A DNA stretch of 64,000 nt from an uncultured Celeribacter sp. (GTDB taxonomy: Bacteria > Pseudomonadota > Alphaproteobacteria > Rhodobacterales > Rhodobacteraceae). The notes under the pieces were generated by a model. That model was not told the origin of the DNA and ran no database searches. It saw nothing but the letters and a program-made list of their open reading frames with translations. The translations under genes were made by a program, and so were the position numbers. The DNA is taken from contig NZ_OY780935.1 in NCBI RefSeq assembly GCF_963675965.1, positions 3,522,501-3,586,500 of the forward strand, written 5' to 3'. Below, one piece after another: positions 34,734 through 42,837 of the stretch (the stretch's first letter is position 1; each line of letters opens with the position of its first letter).

Positions 34734-36107
34734 TCAGGCGGACGGGATCACGGTGGCCAGCGCGGTGTCGACGGCGCTGACGATCCGGTCGATATCGTCT
34801 TCTTTGGCGATCAAGGCGGGTGAGAAACACAAGGTGTTGTTGAAGCCCGGCAGAGACCGCATCGTGGCCCCGATGATCACGCCCTGCTTGTCGCATTCGC
34901 CGACCACGGCCTGGACCAGTTTCTCTGACAGCGGTTCCTTGCTGTCGCGGTCTGCGACCAGTTCCGCACCGCAGAACAGGCCCGCCCCGCGCACATCGCC
35001 GATCACCGCATGTTTGTCCATCAGCGCCGACAGACCGTCGCGCAGCCGGTTGCCCATGGCGGTGGTGTTGTCGAGCAGGTTTTCCTCTTCGAGGATCGCC
35101 ATGTTTTCGATCGCTGCGGCGGGGCCTGCTGTGCAGCCGCCGAATGTGGAGATGTCACGGAAGTGGTTCAGCGGGTCGCCCGCATCGTCGCGGAACATGT
35201 CAAACACCTCTTCGGTGGTCACAAGGCAGGCGATGGCGGCATAGCCGGAGGCCACGCCTTTCGCCATGGTTACCATATCGGGTTTGATGCCGTAGTTCTG
35301 GTAGCCAAACCATGTGCCGGTCCGGCCCATGCCGCAGACCACCTCGTCGATGTGTAGCAGAATATCGTATTTTTTGCAGATCTCCTGCACTTTTTCCCAA
35401 TAACCCGAAGGGGCCGGGATCACCCCGCCACCGGCGGTAACGGGTTCAAGGCAGAGCGCGCCGACCGTATCCGGACCTTCGCGCAGGATCACCTCTTCGA
35501 TGGCTTCTGCCGCGCGTTCGCCGTAGTTTTCGACGTCCCATTGTTTGCGATACTCAAGGCAATGCGGCACCATGACAAAGCCCGGTGCAAAGGGACCGTA
35601 TTGTTCGGCGCGCTGCTGCTGGCCGCAGGCCGAGAGCGTGCCGATGGTGGTGCCGTGATAGTCGCGGTCGCGGTAAAGGATTTTGTGCTTTTTGCCGCCG
35701 TAGCGTTTGTGCGCGATCTGGCGCACCATCTTGAAGCCCTTTTCATTGGCCTCAGACCCGGAATTGCAATAGTAGACGCGGCTCATGCCGGGCATCTTGG
35801 CAATCAACTGTTCGGAAAACAGCGCGCCAGGGATGGAGCCTGCGGATCCGGCGAAATAGTTCATCTTCAGCAATTGGTCGCGCACGGCATTGGCGATGCG
35901 TTCGCGGCCATAGCCGACGTTGACGGTCCAGACCCCGCCGGACACCGCATCCATGAATTCACGTCCGTTCTGGTCCCAAACCGACATGCCTTTGCCCTCG
36001 ACGATGATCCGGGGATCGCGGCTGTCGAGCAGCTGGTGTTGAAACATGTGGTGCCAGATGTGGGCGCGGTCGGCGCCGACGACGGCAGAGAGGTCATTAT
36101 CATACAT
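34734..36107 (-). CDS. tpa: Class III aminotransferase, taurine/hypotaurine--pyruvate type
   Basis: A 457-residue PLP enzyme. SGGVWTVNVGYGRERIA, KMNYFAGSAGSIPGALFS, MSRVYYCNSGSEANEKGFKM, ALCLEPVTAGGGVIPAP and STFGGCTAGPAAAIENM follow the taurine:pyruvate aminotransferases I remember from Bilophila and rhodobacteria very closely. VTMAKGVASGY contains the cofactor lysine. Such enzymes also act on hypotaurine. The ATG at 36107 is chosen because the family begins with MYDNDL; the frame runs open to 36269. Upstream lies one of three matching direct-repeat operators. No sulfoacetaldehyde acetyltransferase (xsc) is nearby, so hypotaurine or another short amine may be the physiological substrate. Other omega-amino donors cannot be excluded. 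Confidence 0.8.
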   Translation of the reverse strand: MYDNDLSAVVGADRAHIWHHMFQHQLLDSRDPRIIVEGKGMSVWDQNGREFMDAVSGGVWTVNVGYGRERIANAVRDQLLKMNYFAGSAGSIPGALFSEQLIAKMPGMSRVYYCNSGSEANEKGFKMVRQIAHKRYGGKKHKILYRDRDYHGTTIGTLSACGQQQRAEQYGPFAPGFVMVPHCLEYRKQWDVENYGERAAEAIEEVILREGPDTVGALCLEPVTAGGGVIPAPSGYWEKVQEICKKYDILLHIDEVVCGMGRTGTWFGYQNYGIKPDMVTMAKGVASGYAAIACLVTTEEVFDMFRDDAGDPLNHFRDISTFGGCTAGPAAAIENMAILEEENLLDNTTAMGNRLRDGLSALMDKHAVIGDVRGAGLFCGAELVADRDSKEPLSEKLVQAVVGECDKQGVIIGATMRSLPGFNNTLCFSPALIAKEDDIDRIVSAVDTALATVIPSA

Positions 36108-36163
36108 GGCAGGAGACTCCGTAGTTCTTGAAAACAGCGTAACCACGGTTGGGTTCCCCTGAA

Positions 36164-36195
36164 ATAGGGCCAGACAAAACGATTTGTAAGGCCAG
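36164..36195 (-). promoter_or_regulatory. Direct-repeat operator 1 (aminotransferase promoter)
   Basis: Read on the minus strand, CTGGCCTTAC, 12 bases, then CTGGCCCTAT. It lies 57 bp before the aminotransferase start. The same motif with the same 22-bp period occurs at two other promoters in this cluster, all next to genes around the MocR-type regulator. Confidence 0.7.
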
Positions 36196-36250
36196 GCGCG
36201 GGAAGGGCAAATTCGGGAGCCGCAACGAGGTGACGCTAGGTCCTGTATCT

Positions 36251-36282
36251 CTGGACTTACGGTTTTCAATTTCTGGCTCTAT
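36251..36282 (+). promoter_or_regulatory. Direct-repeat operator 2 (aldehyde dehydrogenase promoter)
   Basis: CTGGACTTAC, 12 bases, then CTGGCTCTAT, ending 32 bp before the dehydrogenase start and pointing towards it. The first half-site is nearly the CTGGACYTAA repeat I recall for the MocR-type activator TauR of Rhodobacter capsulatus. Confidence 0.7.
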
Positions 36283-36314
36283 GCCGCGCAGCATTTTCGG
36301 GCAATGCAGGATGC

Positions 36315-37805
36315 ATGAGCAAAATCGCATCCACATTCCCCGACCCGCAGGCCGTGATCGAGGCCTATCGCAACCTCAATCTGGTGGGCGGTGCCCGTGT
36401 GCCAGTGCTAAACGGCATGGACGTTCTGAATCCGGCAACGGCTGCTGTCTTGGGGCAGGCTGCGGCCTCGGGTCCGCAGGAAACCGACGCCGCCGTTCAG
36501 GCGGCCAAGGCAGCAGGCGCGGGCTGGGCCGCCATCCCTGCGCGCGAACGCGGCAAACGGGTCGCAGCCGCCGGGCGTGCGCTGGCGGAGAATTTCGAAC
36601 TGATCGCGCAGGTGTTGGCGCGTGAAACCGGCAAGGCCATCCGCACGGAATGCCGCGGCGAGGTCAAGACCTCTGCCGATATTCTGGAATTCTTTGGGGG
36701 CCTGGGATCGGAACTGAAAGGCGAGACCATTCCCTTCAGTCCGCGAATGCTGACCATGACGACGCGCGAACCGCTGGGGGTGGTCGCGGCGATCGTGCCG
36801 TGGAACGTGCCGCTGGTTCTGATGATGCTCAAGATCGCGCCGGCGCTGGTCGCGGGCAATACGGTGGTGGTGAAAGCCTCTGAAGATGCGCCCTTTGCAA
36901 CCTATCTTGCGGCTGAAATCGTGATGGAGCATCTGCCCGCAGGCGTGCTCAATGTCATCAACGGTGACGGGGCCAATTGCGGTGCGGCGCTGACCGCGCA
37001 TCCGGATGTGGCCAAGATCACCTTTACCGGCTCGGAAGAGGTCGGTGAAATCGTCTACAAGGCCGGAGCGGAGCGCATTGTGCCGGTGTCTTTGGAACTG
37101 GGCGGCAAAAGCCCGATGATCGTCTGCGCCGATGCGGATCTGGGCAAGTCCATCGCCGGGGCCATTTCGGGGATGCGCTTCACCCGTCAGGGTCAAAGCT
37201 GTACCGCGTCATCGCGAATCTATGTGCATGAAAGCCTTTATGATAGCTTCGTCAGTACATTGCAGGGCGAACTTGAGAAACTTGTGATCGGCGATCCCTT
37301 GGATGAGGCCACCGATATTGGCACGATCATCAACAACAAACAGGCCGCTGTGGTCGCAGATTATGTGGCGCAGGCCGAGGCCACCTCAGGCGCGCGGGTG
37401 CTGCGCTGTGGCACTGTGCCAGAGGATGCTGCGCTGTCGCCGGATCTGTTCACCCTGCCGACGCTTCTGTTGGATCTGCCAGAGGATCACCCCTGTGTCT
37501 GCAACGAGATTTTCGGCCCGGTCGCGGTGATCCAGAAATGGTCCGATTATGAAGACGTGATCGCCAAGGCCAATGACAGCAAATACGGTCTGGCCGCGAC
37601 GGTCTGGACGCAGGACCTTTCCGTGGCGCTTGATGCGACCTCGCGGCTGAACGCGGGCTATGTGCAGGTCAACCAGAACCTGACGATCCAACCGAATGTG
37701 TCCTACGGTGGCTTTGGCCGGTCGGGGCTGGGCAAAGAGGCCTCGCTGGAATCGATGCTGGCGCATTTCACCCGTTCGAAAACCATTGTGATCGCAATGG
37801 ACTGA
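36315..37805 (+). CDS. NAD-dependent aldehyde dehydrogenase
   Basis: A 496-residue enzyme of the general ALDH superfamily. The catalytic cysteine is about residue 296 in RQGQSCTASSRIY, the general base Glu about 261 in SLELGGKSPM, and the cofactor loop is FTGSEEVGEIVYKAG. It is expected to oxidise a short aldehyde to its acid in the cytoplasm. Context suggests acetaldehyde, which would come from ethanolamine via EutBC next door and from hypotaurine via the aminotransferase; gamma-aminobutyraldehyde-type substrates are the alternative. It is divergent from the aminotransferase across a 207-bp region with two operators and convergent with the MocR gene. Confidence 0.9.
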   Translation: MSKIASTFPDPQAVIEAYRNLNLVGGARVPVLNGMDVLNPATAAVLGQAAASGPQETDAAVQAAKAAGAGWAAIPARERGKRVAAAGRALAENFELIAQVLARETGKAIRTECRGEVKTSADILEFFGGLGSELKGETIPFSPRMLTMTTREPLGVVAAIVPWNVPLVLMMLKIAPALVAGNTVVVKASEDAPFATYLAAEIVMEHLPAGVLNVINGDGANCGAALTAHPDVAKITFTGSEEVGEIVYKAGAERIVPVSLELGGKSPMIVCADADLGKSIAGAISGMRFTRQGQSCTASSRIYVHESLYDSFVSTLQGELEKLVIGDPLDEATDIGTIINNKQAAVVADYVAQAEATSGARVLRCGTVPEDAALSPDLFTLPTLLLDLPEDHPCVCNEIFGPVAVIQKWSDYEDVIAKANDSKYGLAATVWTQDLSVALDATSRLNAGYVQVNQNLTIQPNVSYGGFGRSGLGKEASLESMLAHFTRSKTIVIAMD

Positions 37806-37823
37806 GCGGGCGGTCTCCGGTCC

Positions 37824-39293
37824 CTACAGGGTGGCGTCGATCGCCGCCCTGAGGCCCGCAATCCCCGGCGCGATTTTCGCCAGATCAATTGCGCCGAACC
37901 CCAGCCGGAGCCGGTTGCGCGGCGCGTCCGCGCGCAGGTAGTGCAGCGTGCCGTTTTCCACCAGAACGCCACGCGCTTCGGCGGCGTCCTTGACCGTTGC
38001 TGCATCCGCGCTCTCGGGCAGCGCCAGCCAGACGCCCGAGCCGCCGGTGGTCATGGTGACGTGGCAGTCCGGCAATTGCCGATCGATTTCGCGCAGCATG
38101 GCGCGCCATTTTTCGGCCATGGCGCGCCGGTGGCGCCGGATATGCGCATCGTAATGCCCCTCTGACAGAAACAGCGCCATCGCCCGTTGCGCAAGGGCCG
38201 AAGGGTGGCGATACATCAACCGCCGCAGGGCGCGCAGTTCGGCCACAACGGTGCGGTCGGCGGCGATAAAGCCCAGACGAATGCCCGGAAACAGCGGCTT
38301 GGTCAGCGATCCCACGTGGATCACCCGACCACAGGGATCAAGCGCCTTCAGCGTGGGGTGCTGTGCGCCGACGAAGTTCAGCTCATGCTCGTAATCGTCT
38401 TCCAAAATCAGAAAATCATGGACCGAGGCCGCTTCCAGCAGCGCCAACCGGCGTTCCATCGGCATGGTGACATTGGTCGGGGACTGATGGCCCGGGGTGA
38501 CATAGACCAGATCCGCCCCGGCCAGCTCCGGGCCGGGCTTCAACCCGTTACGATCCACCGGTGAGGGGATGACAGTCGCGCCCTTGATGTCGAAGATATT
38601 GCGGGCATCGACATAGGCGGGATCTTCGATATGCACGGTTTTATCGGGGCTTACAAAGAGTTCCGCAATCATCCAAAGCGCGTTTTGCGCGCCCACGGTG
38701 ATCAGAAGTTCGTCGGGTGCTGCGCGAAAGCCGCGCTGCGGCAGGATCCGGCGTGAAATCTGTTCCAGCAGCAATGGATCGTCGCTGTCGATCAGATCGT
38801 CTGCCCATGTGCCGACATGGCGTGAGGTGCCCGCACGCCGCAGGCAATCGCGCCAGCGTGCAACCGAGGTTTCGTCGCGGCCCACCTGCCCATAGAGAAA
38901 TGGATAGGGAAACCGGCGCCAGTCGGCACGTTTGGTGATGTTGAACTGCTGGGAAAAGCGGCGCGTCACCAGCCGGTCGAAATCCGGGGCGACGGCAGTG
39001 CCAAGGTTGCGGCGCGGAGGAGCCACATCCAGCTTCTCGCGCACGAAGTTTTCGTCGATGAAATAGCCGCGCCGTGGTTTTGCGGTGATGAACCCATCTT
39101 GGTGCAGCCGGTCGTAGACGATGGAAATCGTGTTGCGTGACACGCCGAGCGCGGTGGCAAAGGCGCGTGAGGAGGGCAGTGGATCGACCGGCGACAGCGC
39201 GCCGTCGAGAATGGCCTGGATGAGGCGCTCCTGAATTTGATGCTGGAGCGAGGCGCTTTGATCAAAGGGCTGCTCGAAATAGCGTTCCAACAT
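37824..39293 (-). CDS. MocR family regulator (GntR helix-turn-helix plus aminotransferase fold), TauR-like
   Basis: A 489-residue protein. Residues 1-80 form a winged GntR domain with LPSSRAFATALGVSRNTISI. A linker leads to a fold-type I aminotransferase domain with FLILEDDYEHELNF and HVGSLTKPLFPGIRLGFI, whose Lys would hold PLP. Such regulators sense an amine or PLP adduct and usually activate nearby genes. The ATG at 39293 has GGAAG upstream; the frame extends to 39395 but the extra residues do not match. The gene lies between the dehydrogenase and the transporter, and both of these, plus the aminotransferase, carry the same direct repeat. It has none in its own minus-strand promoter. Confidence 0.92.
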   Translation of the reverse strand: MLERYFEQPFDQSASLQHQIQERLIQAILDGALSPVDPLPSSRAFATALGVSRNTISIVYDRLHQDGFITAKPRRGYFIDENFVREKLDVAPPRRNLGTAVAPDFDRLVTRRFSQQFNITKRADWRRFPYPFLYGQVGRDETSVARWRDCLRRAGTSRHVGTWADDLIDSDDPLLLEQISRRILPQRGFRAAPDELLITVGAQNALWMIAELFVSPDKTVHIEDPAYVDARNIFDIKGATVIPSPVDRNGLKPGPELAGADLVYVTPGHQSPTNVTMPMERRLALLEAASVHDFLILEDDYEHELNFVGAQHPTLKALDPCGRVIHVGSLTKPLFPGIRLGFIAADRTVVAELRALRRLMYRHPSALAQRAMALFLSEGHYDAHIRRHRRAMAEKWRAMLREIDRQLPDCHVTMTTGGSGVWLALPESADAATVKDAAEARGVLVENGTLHYLRADAPRNRLRLGFGAIDLAKIAPGIAGLRAAIDATL

Positions 39294-39436
39294 TGATGTG
39301 TCGCTTCCTTGTTTGCGGCGGTGGCGCAGAGATCGTTGCATCGCCTTGATCACGGGCCGCCCGCAACAAAGGCAAAGCCTTCTCACCTGTGCCACTCTAT
39401 TGGGCAGCTTTTTGAAAGGACGAGGGGAAATACACT

Positions 39437-39468
39437 CTGGTCCTACAGTTTAGCAATACTGGCTCTAA
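39437..39468 (+). promoter_or_regulatory. Direct-repeat operator 3 (ABC transporter promoter)
   Basis: CTGGTCCTAC, 12 bases, then CTGGCTCTAA, in the 302-bp region between the MocR gene and the transporter, directed towards the transporter and 127 bp before its first start codon. The period of 22 bp equals that of operators 1 and 2. Confidence 0.68.
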
Positions 39469-39595
39469 GGTGGTTGGGAAAGGGCCTCTTAGCCTTTTCG
39501 CATGCGGTGCCGGGATGATCCCGCGCCGTGGGGTTCAGGAGCAAAATGGCGCCAAGCCATCCGGGCCTCACAAACCTTAGTTCACGGGGAGTGAC

Positions 39596-40735
39596 ATGAC
39601 TAAAACGAAATCCACAATCTCTGGCGGCATCAAGCGTCGCGGCTTTCTGAAGGGCTCTGCCACGGTTCTGGGCGGTCTGGCCGCTCCGGCGCTGGTCAGC
39701 AAAGCAGCGCTGGCCTCTTCGGGCGAAATCAATGTGATGATGTGGTCCGATTACCTGCCGGAAAGCTTTGTGACAGCTTTTGAAGGGTCCACCGGCATCA
39801 AGCTGAACTTCACTGGCATTGGTTCCAACGAGGAGATTATCAACAAGCTCAAGGCGACCGCTGGCGAAGGCTTCGACATCGTGTCCCCGACGGTCAACCG
39901 CAACCTGCTGTGGGCGGAGCTGGATTTGCTGCAGCCTTTCGATATGACCAAAATCGCCATCGATAAGGTAAACCCGGCAATGGCGCTGGGGGAAAAGCAC
40001 TGGAACTTTGGCGGCTGCTGCTGGGTGCCGCACATCTGGGGCACCGAAGGTGTGTCCTGGCGCACCGACATGTTCACCCCTGCCGGGGAATTCCCATCCT
40101 ATTACGACATCTGGGACGATGCCAACGCAGGCAAGACCATGGGCCGCGGTCACTCCATGCTCTTGGGTCTGGGGCTTGGCATGGAACGCATCGGTCTGCT
40201 GGAGCCGGGGTCTGTCTGGGCGGCCTATGAGACACCGGAAAAAATGACCGAAGTCTGGACGAAGATCGTTGATCACGCCATTGAAAAGAAAGGTAATATC
40301 AAGCTAATCTGGAATGACGCGGATACGCAGAAAAACGGTCTTTTGAACGAAGGCGTCATCGTCGGTCAGACCTGGGACGGCCCGCCGATCGCGCTGAAAA
40401 ACGAAGGCGAGCCGGTCATGTACCGCGCGCCGGTCGAAGGGGCCATGGCCTGGGTCGACGGGATGGCCATGCCGATCGGTGCCAAGAACATCGATCAGGT
40501 CTATGCCTTCATCGATGCCTGCTACAACCCGGAATGGGCCGGTGAGGCGATCAAGACCCACGGCTATAACTCGCCGGTTCTGGGCGCCGATGCCTATGGC
40601 GGTGAACTGTATGCCAAGAACTTTGCCGATGCCTATCCGGGCGACGCGCTGGCAAACCTGAACGCATGGCCGGCTGAGGCCCCGTGGTACACGGAAATGC
40701 GCACGGAATTCACCAACAAATTCCTGTCGGCCTAA
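39596..40735 (+). CDS. ABC transporter substrate-binding protein, polyamine (PotD/PotF) type, Tat-exported
   Basis: A 379-residue periplasmic binding protein. The signal has a twin-arginine motif, IKRRGFLKGSATVLGGLAAP, and ends near ALAS at about residue 41, so folded export by Tat is likely. The mature part begins GEINVMMWSDYLPESFVTAF, the usual PotD/PotF opening, and contains IWNDADTQKNGLLNEGV and AFIDACYNPEWAGEAIKTHGY. The ligand should be a small cationic or zwitterionic amine; given the regulator and enzymes next to it, hypotaurine, taurine or a polyamine are candidates. First gene of a four-gene transporter operon under operator 3. Confidence 0.9.
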   Translation: MTKTKSTISGGIKRRGFLKGSATVLGGLAAPALVSKAALASSGEINVMMWSDYLPESFVTAFEGSTGIKLNFTGIGSNEEIINKLKATAGEGFDIVSPTVNRNLLWAELDLLQPFDMTKIAIDKVNPAMALGEKHWNFGGCCWVPHIWGTEGVSWRTDMFTPAGEFPSYYDIWDDANAGKTMGRGHSMLLGLGLGMERIGLLEPGSVWAAYETPEKMTEVWTKIVDHAIEKKGNIKLIWNDADTQKNGLLNEGVIVGQTWDGPPIALKNEGEPVMYRAPVEGAMAWVDGMAMPIGAKNIDQVYAFIDACYNPEWAGEAIKTHGYNSPVLGADAYGGELYAKNFADAYPGDALANLNAWPAEAPWYTEMRTEFTNKFLSA

Positions 40736-40745
40736 TCGGCCTTTT

Positions 40746-40780
40746 GGCCGCCCCATGCGTCTTGGCGTGGGGCGGTCTTT
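40746..40780 (+). terminator. Intercistronic hairpin between binding-protein and ATPase genes
   Basis: CCGCCCCA (40748-40755) pairs with TGGGGCGG (40768-40775), followed by TCTTTATTTC. Hairpins at this place in ABC operons commonly stabilise or partly terminate the transcript, so the binding protein is made in excess. Confidence 0.6.
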
Positions 40781-40813
40781 ATTTCTTGGATCCAACGATA
40801 ACAAGGCGACCCT

Positions 40814-41917
40814 ATGCCAGATACCAGTCCCGACCGATCCGTCCTGCTTGATCACGTCTCGATCCGCTTCGGCAATTTCACCGCCGTGGACAATGCCAAT
40901 CTCAAGATCAATTCCGGCGAATTCTTTTCCTTTCTCGGCCCCTCTGGCTGCGGCAAGACCACCATGCTGCGCTGCATTTCCGGCTTTTCCGAACCGACCG
41001 AGGGCCGGGTGCTGATTGGCGGCAAGGACATGGCCGGCGTCGGCCCGAACAAACGTCCCACCGCATTGATTTTTCAGCACCTTGCGCTGTTTCCGTTGAT
41101 GTCCGTCGCCGAGAATATTGCCTTTCCGCTGGAGGTGCGCGGCGCCTCCAAAAAGGAACGTCGCAAGAAGGCCGACGAGCTGTTGGACATGATCGCTTTG
41201 CCGGGGATCGGCGACAAGAAGGTGTCGGAATTGTCCGGGGGACAAAAACAGCGGGTGGCCATCGCCCGTGCGCTGGCGGTTGAACCCGATATTCTGTTGC
41301 TCGACGAGCCGCTCTCGGCGCTCGATCTGAAACTGCGCCAGCATATGCGCACAGAATTGCGGGCAATTCAGCAGCAGGTGGGTGTGACCTTTATCTATAT
41401 CACCCACGACCAGGGCGAGGCGCTGACCATGTCCGACCGTGTGGCGGTGATGAGCAAGGGCGTGATTGAACAGGTCGGCGCACCGGACCAGATCTACAAC
41501 CGGCCCCGGTCGGCGTTTGTGGCCTCTTTCGTGGGCGAAAATAACGCTGTGGAAGGCATCATCAAGGGGCAGTCCGGTGACACGGCGGCGCTGGAAACGC
41601 CGATGGGCACCTTTGAGGCCCGTGTCGGTGGCGGGCGCAAATACAAGTCGGGTGACAAGGCGCTGTTGTTTATTCGCCCCGAGCAGCTTGTGCCGGGTGG
41701 TGGGGAAAACGCCTTTGAGGCGACACTGAGCCGTCAGGAGTTCGAAGGCGCAACCAACCACGTCTTTGCCCGCGCGGGAGAGACGGAGCTGCGCATGTCC
41801 ATGGTCAATGCCGGTCTGGCGGGCAGCCTGCCCAGTACCGGTGAGACGCTGAGCCTCGGGTTCCAGCCGATGAACGCGACCATTCTGCCGCTCGGACATA
41901 TGGCGAGCGAAGCATGA
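40814..41917 (+). CDS. ABC transporter ATP-binding protein, PotA/PotG type
   Basis: A 367-residue ATPase. Walker A is FLGPSGCGKTTMLRC, the signature VSELSGGQKQRVAIARAL and Walker B PDILLLDEPLSALDLKL. The C-terminal third (from about residue 240) is the TOBE regulatory domain typical of polyamine and Fe importers. It stands 78 bp after the binding protein and overlaps the first permease by 4 bp. Confidence 0.94.
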   Translation: MPDTSPDRSVLLDHVSIRFGNFTAVDNANLKINSGEFFSFLGPSGCGKTTMLRCISGFSEPTEGRVLIGGKDMAGVGPNKRPTALIFQHLALFPLMSVAENIAFPLEVRGASKKERRKKADELLDMIALPGIGDKKVSELSGGQKQRVAIARALAVEPDILLLDEPLSALDLKLRQHMRTELRAIQQQVGVTFIYITHDQGEALTMSDRVAVMSKGVIEQVGAPDQIYNRPRSAFVASFVGENNAVEGIIKGQSGDTAALETPMGTFEARVGGGRKYKSGDKALLFIRPEQLVPGGGENAFEATLSRQEFEGATNHVFARAGETELRMSMVNAGLAGSLPSTGETLSLGFQPMNATILPLGHMASEA

Positions 41918-42837
41918 AACAGTTGAAATCCGCATATACCGCATTGGCTGCGCGTCATGGCATGGGGGCGGCTCTGTTCGTCGCGATTGCCGTGACCCTT
42001 TGGGTCGTGGTGTTCATCACCCTGCCGCAGCTGTCCATGCTCGACTATTCCTTCCGGTTCAATCTGCCTGCCGATCAATTGGGCACCGAGGCTGATCACT
42101 ATACGCTGGAACAGTATCGCAGCTTTTTCTTCAACACGGATGGATCGTTCAATTCGCTCGACATCATGATTTTGGTGCGCACGCTTGTGGCCGCCGTGAT
42201 CGTGACCGCGATTGACGTGATGATCTGCTATCCCATCGCCTATATTCTGGCCCATGGTGCCAAGGGCGTGGCCGCACGGCTGATGGTGATCGGTCTAATC
42301 ATTCCCTACTGGATCAATGAAATCCTGCGCGCCTTTGCCTTTCGCGTGCTGTTCGGCGCCACGGGGGTGTTGAATTCGCTTGGTATGCAAATGGGGCTTT
42401 GGGATGTGCCGGTGGATTTTATCCGGGCCGATGTCGCGCTCTATTGCGGGCTGGCCTATGCCTATATCCTGCTGATGATTTTTCCGATGTACAACGCCAT
42501 CGAAGCGCTGGACCACACTCAGGTCGAGGCCGCGCGCGATATGGGCGCGCCGCTGTGGCGGGTGCATTGGCGGGTGGTTCTGCCGGTCGCAAAGCCGGGC
42601 ATCGTTTCGGGCGCCACAATGGTCTTTATGCTGACAGCCGGGGCGCTGGCCGCTCCGCAGATTCTGGGCGGACCTTCCAGCCTGTGGTTCACGCAGGTGA
42701 TCTACCAGTGGTTTAATGAATCCTCGAACTGGCCACGGGGGTCGGCCTATGCCGTCGTGCTGCTGGTGACCTGTATTTCCTTCGTCCTTCTGATGATGCG
42801 GGTGTTCAAGGTCTCTGTTGGGGAGATCGGCAAATGA
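41914..42837 (+). CDS. ABC transporter permease, PotB/PotH type
   Basis: A 307-residue permease with six membrane helices. The cytoplasmic EAA loop is IEALDHTQVEAARDMGAPLW, which contacts the ATPase. MICYPIAYILAHGA and GALAAPQILGGPSSLWF are typical of the spermidine/putrescine family. Both ends overlap neighbours by 4 bp, so the operon is translationally linked. Confidence 0.93.
   Translation: MKQLKSAYTALAARHGMGAALFVAIAVTLWVVVFITLPQLSMLDYSFRFNLPADQLGTEADHYTLEQYRSFFFNTDGSFNSLDIMILVRTLVAAVIVTAIDVMICYPIAYILAHGAKGVAARLMVIGLIIPYWINEILRAFAFRVLFGATGVLNSLGMQMGLWDVPVDFIRADVALYCGLAYAYILLMIFPMYNAIEALDHTQVEAARDMGAPLWRVHWRVVLPVAKPGIVSGATMVFMLTAGALAAPQILGGPSSLWFTQVIYQWFNESSNWPRGSAYAVVLLVTCISFVLLMMRVFKVSVGEIGK

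Noticed and set aside
34734..39293. Assignment of the aminotransferase/MocR locus as a standard taurine (tpa-tauR-xsc) cluster
   Set aside because: No sulfoacetaldehyde acetyltransferase or TauABC transporter is present; an aldehyde dehydrogenase and a polyamine-type importer occupy those places.
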